A stretch of DNA of 64,000 nucleotides from Kappaphycus alvarezii (Eukaryota > Rhodophyta > Florideophyceae > Gigartinales > Solieriaceae), in the NCBI GenBank assembly GCA_002205965.3, contig NADL03000492.1, positions 1,364,001 through 1,428,000 of the forward strand. The letters are read 5' to 3'. The notes under the pieces were generated by a model. That model did no database searches, was not told the DNA's origin, and saw only the letters and a list, made by a program, of their open reading frames with translations. Positions within the stretch are counted from its first letter, which is position 1. Each line of letters begins with the position of its first letter. The translations under genes and the position numbers were made by a program. Below, piece after piece: positions 18,955-30,553 of the stretch.

Positions 18955-19420
18955 TAAATCAGCGAGTATCAGATTCTAAGAACCTATTATCCTAAAACGA
19001 ATGCGTTGAAAGCGAAAAAATTGCTACTGAAATATATATTTTGGGTAACATGAAGACAAAGACGAGGAAATGGGGTCTTAAGGCCACAATTTCGTACAAA
19101 AATAGTGAAGACTTGCTCCAATGCTCATTGACTAACGTAAATGAAACTATTTAAGTCTGAATTTTATTTTTAACTTCTCAATTTTTTGGGTCAGCACTTG
19201 CAGTTCTATGCTAAATTGAGTGACCTCTCCTAGAAAAACAGGCTTACTTAAGGCTTACGCAAATACTTATATAGAAATTTCAGCTAACCGTAAAGCCATA
19301 AAAACACAAGAAGTTCAATACAATTCATCGAAATGGACTATATAGATGATAACGACTAGAAGGAATATATTTCTTCGAGATAAATATCCAGTGCCGTAAG
19401 TATCGCGCCGAGCTATGGGC
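18955..19420 (-). repeat. fourth, most diverged copy of the TGGTAGACCCTG repeat
   Basis: On the plus strand GCGAAAAAATTGCTACTGAA (near 19015), CTTATATAGA (near 19268) and AAAGCCATAAAAACA (near 19290) occur in the same order as in 14000-14290 and 15660-15860. Confidence 0.4.
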
Positions 19421-20289
19421 CAAGAAAAAAAATTACAAGGTTAATTATATAATTTTCATAATCACACCAGATCTATCCCATTGTCTTGGAATTTATTGAA
19501 AAAATCCTTCCAGCGTATCATAACTTATTAAAAATCCATTGACTAGTCACACTCAATAAAGCTTAAAAATATATTTCAAATTCAGACACTTTACTCATAG
19601 TTGGTTTGCGATTCTATTAAATTTTCTGCTATAGATGTGAAAGGCAATTCAGCAGTCCCCGTTGTCATATAAGCAGCTCTTTTATCCAAAAAAAATATAA
19701 TACATTCTGTAGTTGCCAGTAAAGCATCTTAATACGCATATATAATTTAGAACCCCGGATCTCCAACTCAAGAATGTGGAAATGGAACAATTGTAACAAT
19801 ATAAGGCTCAATATTCCCTACTGCAAGTACGAAAACGGTAAAAAGTGGTCTCAAAAACATCAGGCCATTCAACCAGTCAACATTTTAAAAATATTGGCTC
19901 CAAAGTAATTCCTGAGACGAAGAAATGGACTTTATCGTGTCAGACCGAGCTTAATGACACTTGGTCTCACCAGTGACATGGGAATTTTCAACGCCCCTTT
20001 CTTCTTCTCTATGGCAGTTTTTTCCAGGAGAGTTTACACTTCCAACCTATTTACCGAACTAAACACAGGGAGAAACGCGAGGTTCAGAAGGTCCGACTCA
20101 CTCATCTCGAAATCTACAAGTGTAAAGCTTATTTACGTCCCAATTCTACCATCGCAGGTTCGAAAATCAAATCCGTACGTCCTGAAAAGCGACTTCGAAC
20201 ACAATTTCAAATTTAGGGCAATCGATACATAAGGAGAGGTGGTATAAATCATCATTCATAGGTGCGTCTCAGTGGTATCAGTGTCATAT
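19421..20289. other. no gene recognised
   Basis: AT-rich. One 92-codon forward frame (19954-20232) has no recognisable content. Confidence 0.35.
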
Positions 20290-20351
20290 TCTAATTAGAT
20301 CGCAAATAGATAGAATATATCTTCCAAGAGTGAAAACACCCAAGCATTTCC
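20290..20351 (+). repeat. non-LTR 3' tail, subfamily I
   Basis: GATAGAATATATCTTCCAAG followed by AAAACACCCAAGCATTTCC matches the terminal segment of copies at 1600-1650 and 9797-9851. Confidence 0.6.
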
Positions 20352-20629
20352 GCGTTCCAAATTCTGCGTACCGAATGGCTAGTCTCGAGCCAGTTTTCGA
20401 GGTTGATCCAGGCACGTTGTTGACCACTTATTTTTTATGCTTTCACCCACTAGGCTTAGTCACTAAAAGAAAATCTGGCCTGACTTAAAGAAATGAGCAT
20501 TTTCCAATATACCATCAGTCGTACGATGGGACCAAATTTGATGGTTTTAATTAGATTTTTGTTCAATGAATGATGCGAAGGATATGGTTTCTGTGAGCTT
20601 TCATTCAAAACATGTGGCAGCATCTGCAA

Positions 20630-20885
20630 CAAAAAGGGGGGAAATGTTGGGTGATTTAATATTTGAAAGATATGGTCGGTTGTGGCCCGGAATATTCTAC
20701 AAGGTGCGCAGTAATACCTCTGAAATTACCGTAAAAGCCGGTTCAAGGCCCCGCAAAAAAATAAATTGAGTGCACTTACAAACTAGAAATTAGATGACAG
20801 CCCAATCAGCAAGGAGGCCACAGTGGAGGTTACCACCAATGCAGAGTGTCTTCTGAAGTGTATCTCCATCACTCTGTAATATGAA
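20630..20885 (-). repeat. non-LTR 3' end with ORF tail, subfamily II
   Basis: On the minus strand the frame RRHSALVVTSTVASLLIGLS ends at TAG near 20787. The 3'-UTR follows with GAGGTATTACTGCGCACC, CCGGGCCACAACCGACCATA, TCTTTCAAATATTAAATCACC and a final TTTCCCCCC. This copy links the subfamily II tail to the same frame end that precedes the subfamily I tail at 1446-1650. Confidence 0.7.
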
Positions 20886-20894
20886 ATTTTTCAA

Positions 20895-20995
20895 ATGTGC
20901 TAGGGATTCTTTTACAGCAACACTCGGCATTGGCAGTAACCTCCAGTACATTTTGTTTGCTTGCAACACTACCATCTACTTGCTGTAGATTTAAG
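20895..20995 (+). repeat. second ORF tail, head to head with the previous one
   Basis: The forward frame GILLQQHSALAVTSSTFCLL aligns with the minus-strand frame at 20785-20880. The two tails therefore form an imperfect inverted repeat around 20885. Confidence 0.5.
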
Positions 20996-20999
20996 TACC

Positions 21000-23290
21000 A
21001 TTACCGCCTGCCACGGTAGTTTACATATACTAGGACTCTCACTCAAGATGAATTGTTATCACCAAACTTGTCTTTTTCATTAAATAAACTTCTATGTTCC
21101 TTTTTTCAAAATAGTAACCTTACCAAACGTTTTTAACTCCCTCAGTGATGTGTTTTAGTTTCAAGGTACTTTCAATAGCATTTTTTCTATGGCTAGTCGG
21201 CCTCCCTCTTTTATGACCACGCTGATATCATTCATATCGCAATAAATCTACGATGTGAAACGTTCTTTGCGTCTTTTGAAGGCCAATAAGTTTCCTTTCC
21301 GATGGATAAAAATTTCTTAAGAAAAGACTTAACATTGATTAGTACAGGTAGTAAATGCGTGTGGAATTCAAACATTTAGAGTTGCTTCATTCTCCTCTCG
21401 GTGTAGATAAGCCGCCATTTTTTGCCGACATTGTACGAATATCTACCCCCGAATGAGAATGTGAACTAGAATAAGTATGTATTTCTGCAGAAATAAGAGA
21501 TGCAAGCTGTTGGTTCCATATATCCTCTGCTAGTCCCGTTCAGTTTATATCTTGATCAAATCAAGGAAGTCACAGAGGACAAATAGTAATGCAAAACTAC
21601 TTTACGGGGCTTTTCCTGATGTTCAAGCCCTTCACCGGCACCTATATCGATTACACGGAATGAGCGTATAATTTCTTTCCCGTTATGCCACACAGTGTAG
21701 TCCGTAGTGAATCAAATGTCGTAAATCTCCATGTTTCACAAGTGGCTCCAATATCCTTCACCCGAGCCCTCTTATTGCACTGGAAATTCAATAATCAAGC
21801 CTTAAATTTATATACTAAACTATCGCTGCTACTATCCTCACACACATCTACCTGCGCTGCAGTTGTGCGCTGTAATCATCAGTGGCTATACGCATCACTT
21901 CTCGAGCTTCACTTCACGCGGTCAATGTGGAACATCTAGTTAGATCATAAATAGCCGGTCAGTCAGCGTAAACTTCAAATACACTATGTATACAGAATAG
22001 ATGGTTTAATTTGCGGTTATTTTCATAGAAAATTCGTAGAAACCTTACACATGCTTCTTCGTTGTGAGTTTTGCACAAAATATGCTCGACTAAAAGATAA
22101 ATAATCTTGTGCAAACTCTGTTTTGCTCTAAAGATTTTTCAAACAGAGTGGTGCCGACGTCCTCACCGGCAAGAGCACACAACTTCCGACGATCTCTTTC
22201 GCCGTCACCTACAGATATTTACTCCACCCCGCTTTGAAATTGACGTTCAAGCCCCTGAGATCAAAACGACGGATATCTCTTACAACAGTAAAATACCCAA
22301 AACTTTCCCTCTTCACAAATTTTGAAGCAAGCTCAGAAACAGAAGCTTATTTCTTCCCTATTTTGTCTCCAATGGAATAAAAAACAAACTCGACACAACA
22401 TTCGCGCTTACGCCACAGATTGCACCATTACTATTGAAAGCAAAGCGCTACAATTTCTCTTACATGTACGAAATTTTCCTGCTTCGCAGTGTGCGCGACG
22501 CAGACGCCCATGTAAAGAATTGAAGTGAGTCATATTTTTCATATGACAAAGCTATGAAGTCATTTCGGAGCATAATTTCGTCCAATGCGTTCTCGTAAAT
22601 CCTGAAGCCGCCAGTGAAAACGACATACGACCGTTTCATGCTTCCAGCCTCTAAAAAAAATCAAAAAAGTGAACCAGAATGCTGTAATTTTTGGAACAAT
22701 TGAGCAGTATGGATAAAAAAGATGCCTCTTGATGATATTATAGTGTTAATAGATGATAAAAACGTAAAAATGAGTGCCGAAAAGGAAAAAAACACAGATT
22801 GACAACAGATTGGTGGTACCGCCGTGGTAGACTCGGTGGATATTTTTTAAACATGGAGGTATACTGGAGTTCTGTGAAGAGACGTGCAGAAACAGCGCGA
22901 TGGTATCTGGTATAAAGATTGCTCGATGCGATGATGTAGGGGTACAGGATGATGTTAAATTACATATCTTCTGTAAGCAAGCGGAGATAAAATTGACAGA
23001 GTCACCGCTAACAGAGTGATGAACGAAATTTGAAAAGCATAGATCAATACGCCTTGATTTTGGTCTAATACTTCCAGAAAAGATATTGATCCCCGCCGTG
23101 GCGCTAGCTATCATCGGCTCAACTGTGTAATTAAGCCAGAAAGCTATGAAAATGACTAAGATATAAGAACTTTATGATAGGCTCCTTGGTTTGAGTTTCT
23201 TCACAATGCTGATTCTTTACACCGCGAATTGTCACTTGCGTATCTCTCAGGCTTTCAAGGAGAGAATTATCTCTATTTGATGGAAAGAAA
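21000..23290. other. no gene; one non-LTR tail at 22255-22309
   Basis: ACGACGGATATCTCTTACAA followed by AAAATACCCAAAACTTTCCC (22266-22309, +) is a diverged subfamily I tail. Other frames (21685-21939 +, 22746-23114 -) are not recognisable. The sequence is AT-rich. Confidence 0.4.
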
Positions 23291-23299
23291 CTTTCACTT

Positions 23300-25010
23300 T
23301 TGAGTAATGCCATTCGTATTGATGACTCAGCTGTAAATTTGAAACGATTGATGGACGGAGTCCTTAGAAATCTTCCCTTTTCCATGCTTCATGGAGATTT
23401 TATCGTTATTTTCTCTAATCATACCGAAGAAGATATCGTAAATGCAAAAAATATTCAAGAGGACCTTAGAAGCCAATCTGATGCTGACTATAACAAATTT
23501 AGCTTCGCTCAGTCCGAGCTCAAGCTACTGGGACGAAAGGTTAAAAATGCCATTACAAACGTAAAATAATACAAAACAAAAGTAAATAGTGAAAGTTATA
23601 GTTCCGAAGAACGTGACCGAGGTAAAACGTTTTATAGTTATTGCTTTCTATTACAGGAGGTTCATAAGTAATTTCACCGAAATTTTCGTAGTGTTTCACG
23701 ATGTTATATTTGTGAAGAAGGCGTTTGAATGGACTCCTAAAATGCGAATGGCTTTCGAGCACATAAAGGAACGGGTTACATCGACTTCAATGCTTGCCTT
23801 TTAAAGCTTCGACCTTTCGAAAATGATGATGATTTCTGCTTCCCCAGTTGTACAATATTACATTCGCAGAAAAAGAGCGACTGCAGGATTCACCCTGTTG
23901 ATTTTTCTCTCGAACCATGACAGAGCATGACGCCCTTTACTAGACAAGCGAATGTGCGGTATTCGCTTTCATATATGTCTCCCAAGAAAAATAGGGAATA
24001 TCTGTACTTAGAAAACCCCTTTGTTTTCAATATATAATTTCAGGTCCTGAAACCCGCTTTAAAGGTGAATAAATTTCTTGCAACGGCGGCAAGTAGATTT
24101 ACCCGATGGCGGAGTATGACTCCTGAGTTCAACATGAGCGATGGTATGATAATTGAGCTTCTAATTACGAAGGTCCAGTGAATTTCTTTGGATTCATATG
24201 GAGTAGAAAATTATGGAGAGCCCCATCGCGACTATATAGTGGAACGATCCCAAGTAGGCTTAATTGTAACCACACTTCTTGCTCGTAGCAAACTTTATGG
24301 ATATGGAAAGGCTTCAAGAGAAGGAATATATGAAAATTTTTGTTGTTCGAGGAAAGGCTAAAAGATCTTTCATTGGAACGAACAACTCCATTCGGATGAG
24401 GAATAAGATAATCAGCTCTGTCGAAATAATGGGAAGCGGGGTGAAGTATTAAATAAATTTATGGTGATATCCGCCATTGGATCGTCGAATCTGCAAGAAC
24501 GTTCGTGAGTTATCGGTTCTATTCGCTTTGGATTTATAGAAAAGTGACAGACCAATTTCAGGCTTGCGAAGGATAATAAAAGGCTATGAGACTACTTGCG
24601 TATCTACAGAGTCTCAGAGTCTTCGAAGTCAGTTTATTCCATACATTTTCTATAGAATTTACGGGTTCTTCAATTAATCCCGCAGGTCACCTTAGTCGCG
24701 TCAGAGTCAACGATTGACCAACCGGTTGCATGGGATACGTGGAACACCACGCACGTTATTATGATGAGGTTTATCAAGGAGGAAGCCATTTTTCTTTCGG
24801 GCCTTCATGAAAGACCGTATTGGGCGACACGACGGCGTGTATGATGGCAACCGTATAAGAGCTCATAGATAATTCTGGTTCACAACAGAAGGAAGCCCTT
24901 CTTTACGGGCTGATGGCGAAGATAAGGGTGGAAAGTATGTTGAGGACTGCGAAGAATGCAATGATGAGGCACTTTGTCGAGAATGGACGTGACTTTTCAG
25001 CGGTGCTTCT
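23300..25010 (+). pseudogene. Ty3/gypsy pol relic (RT, RNase H, integrase zinc finger)
   Basis: The RT part reads LKRLMDGVLRNLPFSMLHGD, then FIVIFSNHTEEDIV, where the catalytic YxDD is degraded, and SELKLLGRKV. The connection region NVTEVKRFIVIAFYYRRFIS, then FEWTPKMRMAFEHIKERV (23589-23804) is typical of gypsy RT-RNase H. Weaker RNase H matches follow near 24040-24130 (SRFTRWRSMTPEFNM). Near 24930-24965, KYVEDCEECND matches the CxxC half of the integrase HHCC finger. Frames change several times. The order and spacing fit one old gypsy element of which the gag, protease and integrase core are lost or unreadable. Confidence 0.65.
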
Positions 25011-26925
25011 TAAAGTAATGTTCAGATATATAGGGCGATAAATTTGGTAAAACGTTGCATCATTCCTATTGCGTTACATTGAACCAAACCGTATATGTTG
25101 AATGAAGATCATTTGGCCCCTATAGAAGCAAGAGTCCCGAACAATAGTCTATGAAGGTTTCGGAGTAGTACAGCCTTCTTAATGGTGTATCTGACAGGTA
25201 AAAAATTACGTGCAATCATAAGGGAAAGATTAAAAGGATGTAAATCGGGGACAAAGTACTCATTGCCAACGAGTTAAAAAGAGAAAAGGCAAAGTGCGCG
25301 AAAAAAAATTGTCATGGCAGTTTCTATGGAATTTCAACGCTTTGGAACTACCTTTGAGGTGTTCATTTAAAGTTTATTAAAGAAATTTTACTCTATTTAA
25401 GGCAGTTCTGAATAGAAAATTTGTATTTTAGACGAAATGAGAAAATATGTAGGGACTAGAATATATATATATGCAAATATTCTTTTCAGCCTTTTAACTA
25501 CCGTTAAAGAGGAAGAAATTTAAAAACTACTGGCTATATACTTAAAAAATATTGGTTACAATTAAAGTGGCGAAGATTGGGCTCAGAAGATCAACATGAA
25601 AATCAGTAAAAACCGGGCTGAGGGAAGGCCCTTGCCGACTTTGAAAGGTCAGCGTTTCGTAAAACCAGTATTCCAGCATCTAAAAGAGTTTTATGAGCGT
25701 AAATCGTTATAAGAGTTCAGTCGAGAAATTTTTCTGCAAAAATGAGGATATAAAAAATGATGACCTGCAGAAATATCGCTCTGTAAAATTCGAGCCGTAA
25801 TTCGAATGGCTAGCAAGGAGGCGGTGAAATCAGATCTTTAGAAAAAAATTTCAATGTATCCATCTTTTGCGCAGTGTCCAGCATATATTACGAGTAGTAC
25901 TGCATCTCATGTCTACAGGAATAAGCAATAAACCTTAACTGAGGCCTCAATATAAAATAAGTTGGCTTAATTTTGCCTCCTATACGCTGTGTTACTTCGC
26001 TGGGGACTATCGAAAAAAAATTTCTTATCCAAAAAAAAATTACCTAGACTTCCCAGGTGGTCGTTTGTACTACTGACGAGACTGGACGAAGGATTCCTGT
26101 TCATTATCCTTTAATCTTCACAGTAGAGATTCTACCATGATTTTGCCCTATATCTTATCATAATGAAATTCTTAAATGCTATTAATTGGCAATATTCGCC
26201 GTGAGGAGCACCGTGAAGTAGTTTAGAAAGACGTAATATTATTTCCGGACAGCAAAATGGAGAAATTTTCAATTTCATTATGTATATTTCCCTCAACTAT
26301 AAAAAAAACTTGTTGTAGGATTTTCAATGGAACAGAGCTCGCCCTACTAAAACACTCAAATACGGGACTGCAAAGGCATCCCGGAGGACCTTTGTACCCG
26401 ATCAAAGTGCCTGCCTTTTCTCTCACATCCTCGCTTACAACGCGTATGCCACAGATTCCTCCTCCTACAGTCCGTGACAAAGCCGAAATTTTCGTTGAAA
26501 GTTTTTCTGCTATCATAACACATTCCACCGGTCCAAATGGTGTCCACAGCCGCCGTAGCCGCCCCCTCCAAGTTATCATTCACGATCTATCGACACCTAC
26601 ACGACTCTAATCTCGCTCTTTGAATATTTAAATGCCTGGGAAGCGAGGGATCAACCAAGAGTAAGCACACCATCCTTGCAGTCCTCATTAAAATTGTAAA
26701 TAGGTGATAGAATAAGTCTATGGAAGCAATTTGGAAGATGCGTGACCGCCTCAGGACTTTCACGGCTAATGATGACAGCATCATGGCTGATCTTACCTCC
26801 AAAAGACAAGGTGGCGGATTTTGAACCTGTCCAATTGCGGAGCGAACGTCAAAATCTAGATTTAAATGTTTCTTAATCGTCTCCGTCCGCATCAGATGGT
26901 AATTTACATGATTTCACCGTGCATC
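25011..26925. other. no gene recognised
   Basis: Mostly AT-rich. At 26223-26610 frames are open on both strands for about 117 codons, and I cannot decide whether either is coding. The minus-strand frame at 26587-26892 is also unidentified. They may be flanks of the neighbouring transposase relic. Confidence 0.35.
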
Positions 26926-26929
26926 AATT

Positions 26930-28390
26930 GTGTGTGGTTGCAATTACACGCTAATGATAGAAGTCCAATTAAGGGGTGTACACCTATTAATTAAAATGTG
27001 TCCAAAAAAGGGACAAATAATTTGTGGTTCTGTTTATAGCCTCTTCTGTGGGCCTCCAGACTTATCGCCTTTTGAATGCGTAACGATAATGTTTCCGCTA
27101 TGTCACCTGAAACTTATGCTTGACCTTACATATGAGCGACTGAATTCTGTTAGAATGTTACACGTTTCGTCAGGAGATATATTGAAGTTCTTTGGAATGC
27201 TCATACTAATCAAGAGGTTTAAATTATCAAAACTCTGTTGCCTTCAGAATGTAACCGGGCAGGAGTACACCCCAGGCCCAAGCTTTGGAAATATCAAGTC
27301 ATGCAGAAGGTTTGAGTTGAATCTCGCAATTATTTGCTTTGTTCAATCTCCTTAACTCGAGAAAAGGCCGTTGGATGCCATCGGGTGGTCTCTGGTGAGT
27401 GGATATTTGAGGGGTATTAATGAACACTGCGGGCAATATTTCATGCCCTCGTCTCACATCTGCGAGGATGAAAGTATCAGTAGGCGGTATGCTGTTGGGT
27501 AGATTTATCATAAAAAGACTCCCACATTACTTTGCGTATGAACGTAAGCCTAAAATGGCTCCAAATTGAAAGCTTCAGCATGTAATCAGTCGGTAATAAC
27601 ATTAATAATGAAGCTTGTGATGAGGAAGAAGGGTAGCCTCCGGCGTTTCTTCGCAGAATAATTCTGTCACACTACCGCTCTTACCTCTCGCCTGGTTCAA
27701 TCTTGGTTGAAGACAGCTCGCGTATTCTGTGTGGATTCATGTTTACATAGACTTCAATGTTACATCGACTTCAAGGCGGAATCCTTGATGAAATATGTAA
27801 CCAGATTTACCGGCGGAGAGAAAAATGATGTCCGGGAATTTCCGATGCAGCTCATGGCCTCAATGGAGCTCACGGAGCGCGTAGATCATATCTCGATGTT
27901 TCCGAAGCATCTTGAAACCAAAAAGTATTTAATGGCTGTATTGTGGATGGATAGGTATCGAACGTAAAACCTGCCAAGGGACTATAATTTTGCAGGTAAA
28001 GGTGCAGAACTGTCGAGTGCGAGACAAAGAAAGTAGAATTTGATATTTAGATTCCCGATTTTGTGCAGAGATACTACGCTACATGTTCTTAATTCCATTT
28101 TCACAAGAGATATAGGCAATATGGCCTTCAAATTGGGAATAAATCAGAGCTGAAAGATTGGTCACTCAATTTCACGTCCTCTCTCCTTTCGTTCGTAATA
28201 GTTGATTCATGTTTGCTTTATAAGCACTCCTTTGGGCAATTAATCTGCTTATCGCAATTTTTTTATGATATTCTTGCTGAGGAACACATTGAGAACAAAT
28301 ACGATTCCGCATCTCGAAAAGCATATAATTCCACATGAAATGAGTATGATAACACGGTATCGGATCCTGCATTAGGTATTGAAACCTATC
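26930..28390 (+). pseudogene. piggyBac-like (DDE_Tnp_1_7) transposase relic
   Basis: Several blocks in order match this transposase family. They are LKLMLDLTYERLNS with DILKFFGMLILIKRFKL (27100-27230), PSFGN with RRFELNLAIICF (27280-27350), and SLVSGYLRGIN...MPSSHICEDESISRR (27385-27490), which holds the first catalytic Asp. Next come REFPMQLMASMELTERVDHI and KYLMAVLWMDRYRT (27830-27966), then IPDFVQRYYATCS with RYRQYG (28050-28120). SLLSFVIVDSCLLYKH with FFYDILAEEHIENKYDS (28190-28310) closes it. The blocks lie in changing frames with several stops, so the copy is dead. I did not find the TTAA-flanked terminal repeats expected of piggyBac. The minus-strand frame at 28172-28372 is a shadow. 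Confidence 0.75.
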
Positions 28391-28399
28391 TTGCTCGAT

Positions 28400-28860
28400 T
28401 AAATTGAGTAATGGTGAAGATTCAAATACATCCTACCAGAGTCGCTGTAGAGTTTTTAAGGTCAGTGGGTCAATTTTTCCTTATTCTACTCGCCGTGATG
28501 GTGACTTTGGCGATATTTGAATATGTCTGAAGAGAACCAAAATGTGCTGCTTCATGGATCATGTGCGTGAAAACACTATATGGACCTTAAATAGGATTCC
28601 AGGATGATATAAAATAGCGTTGCTTTCTGTAACAAAACAATAAATTAAGCTTATGAGTTCTATTTATATAGCCCCCTACCGATTTTACTTGCGTCATCTG
28701 ACTTGCGAAGTTAGCTGCTGTCCATGGCGTACTGAATTATCCCTTTATGAGATGTAACCGTATTCTGTCTCATGTTCAAGTGGATGCCTAGTGGCGCACA
28801 GAGACAGCAACTTTCTCACAACAAGTCGAGTTCCCGTTGGAATTTTCGGACTTCTTACAG
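28400..28860. other. no gene recognised
   Basis: AT-rich sequence between the transposase relic and the tRNA-like segment. If the latter is a SINE head, its body would extend leftwards here on the minus strand. Confidence 0.3.
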
Positions 28861-28861
28861 A

Positions 28862-28931
28862 AGCCTAGCGAGAATCGAACTCACGATCTCTGGGTCAGCA
28901 ACCTACGATTCGCACCATGGGCCACCATGCC
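28862..28931 (-). ncRNA. tRNA-like segment, probably the head of a SINE or a decayed tRNA
   Basis: On the minus strand TGGCCCATGG (28915-28924) fits an internal A box and GAGTTCGATTCTC (28870-28882) fits a B box, at tRNA-like spacing. GTGAG/CTCGC forms a T stem with the loop TTCGATT. The anticodon stem is poor and the acceptor ends (GGCATGG and TAGGCTT) do not pair, so a working tRNA is unlikely. In a region full of retroelements, the head of a tRNA-derived SINE is the more likely reading. Confidence 0.4.
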
Positions 28932-29106
28932 AGTGATGTATAAGAGGAGATGACTTGGATTATATAAAGTTGGAAGATATTGCATCTTAAATAGGTAAAT
29001 AGGTCCAACACCACTGTAACTGACTTCTTACAGTGCAACTTTTTTACTGATTAATATCCTGACAAAAAAATATTTGACTACCACAGTACAGTACTTCCTA
29101 TTTTTT

Positions 29107-29397
29107 GTCCTCATATGAGGACAAAATAGGAATAAGAAATAGGATTTTGCCTCATATGAGGACAATGCCATGACGGATAGACACTTGTGCTGGATGCTTC
29201 AGCCAAAGGGATGTGGATGTATAGCAGAGTTTTAAGCTAGTGAGCATCTTTTTACGGTAATTCTTTGTTTTAGAGCATTTTCTCTAGTAATTACTTACTG
29301 GTCCAAAGAAATTTTAATCGCTTCACTTATGTAAAACTTCGTACGGCAAAGAGATTCTTCTTCATATGAGGACAAGAGTTTTCCCCTATGAGGACAT
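29107..29397. repeat. cluster of ATATGAGGAC palindromic repeats
   Basis: GTCCTCATATGAGGAC (29107-29122) is a perfect 16-base palindrome. CTCATATGAGGACAA recurs at 29151, and as variants at 29361 and 29386. Another copy is at 55952-55967. Confidence 0.8.
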
Positions 29398-29689
29398 TTT
29401 TATCGTGAATAAACATGCTTAAACGATAAAGTTGCTTATTTTGTAACCTAAAATACTGCAAGGAGAGAGAAATTTACTCATTACTTATCTCAAAGTCCCG
29501 GGCTGGTCCTAAATTTTCGATCCGAACCGGGGCTAACTTTTGGCAGCAGAGGACCGGACCAAATGGAATGCACATTAGTGATGAAAAGGATAAGAAACAA
29601 TAGACCGGACAGAAATGTGGGAAAAGTTCGGGACCGGTCCATGTTTTGTACTGTAACTTTTACTGTTACGACATACGCACTGATCAATC

Positions 29690-29935
29690 AAGATGTCGGT
29701 TTACCTCAGCGCCCCCCTTTTCTCTACTTCTCTCAGTGCACCATCGCCGATCTCTCCTGTATTACCTACAGGGGGTTACTTCTGATTCTGTCGACTGAAA
29801 GTCATCTCGTTCAATTACAACATATGCATAACTACGTGTTCCTCAAGTGCACACACTCTCTCGTATAGAGCACCACATGGTATTCATTCGATCTGTAAAA
29901 TACAGTGACCATTCATATTACACTGACACCTCTTC
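29690..29935 (-). repeat. putative left LTR of the copia relic
   Basis: It aligns by eye with 34830-34978 continued at 35152-35240. Shared blocks include a CTCTCCTGTA segment, CTGACAGTCATTTTGTTCAAT versus CTGAAAGTCATCTCGTTCAAT, and a TCCTCAAGTG...ACACTCTCTC segment. An AATACAGTG..CATATTA block also matches. Identity is roughly 70%, so the insertion is old. The outer ends were not resolved. Confidence 0.55.
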
Positions 29936-30553
29936 TCGGCACAAAACTTAAAACTTTGAGCTGTCTCATAAATTGGACAAACAAAAATTTCAAAAGTAAA
30001 ACTCGAAATATTTCACACTAGATGTGCTCAATCGAATATTCAACTAAATAATATTTTTGGGGATTACAATCTCGAAAAAAAGATCTCATTTCGATACATG
30101 TTTTCACAAATATTTACAAAACATTATCATGTTTCATGGTATATGAGCCCTTATTTAACCGTGAAGCCATAAGAAAAAGCAAACCGCAAAGGAATATTGA
30201 GGGCAGAAGAAGTCCAAGTTGTGTTGTATGTTATGCTTTAAATTTATGGGTGAGAAGTTTTTGCCCATTCCATGATGTAGTTCCCTGCTATTATGAAGAA
30301 ATACAGCTAAAAAGAAAAAGTTGGATGCATCAATGAGACCAGGCGTTCTCTTTTGCCCCAAATACCTTTTATGTTATCCATTCAAAATATTTTTCGTGGT
30401 ATCCCGGTCATTGAATAAAAGCATCTTCTCTCTTCTTTCAGCAACATATTACGATTTGAACACAATTTCAAATTCCCGTAGTCAAATTGGGTCAAAAAAA
30501 CAGATCAGCAACTTTTATTCATTTGGGTTGTTTAATAGGTCCGCTACATTCTC

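Noticed and set aside
26223..26610. Overlapping 117-codon frames on both strands
   Set aside because: No motif on either strand; not enough to call a gene.
28862..28931. Functional tRNA gene
   Set aside because: The acceptor ends do not pair and the anticodon stem has mismatches.
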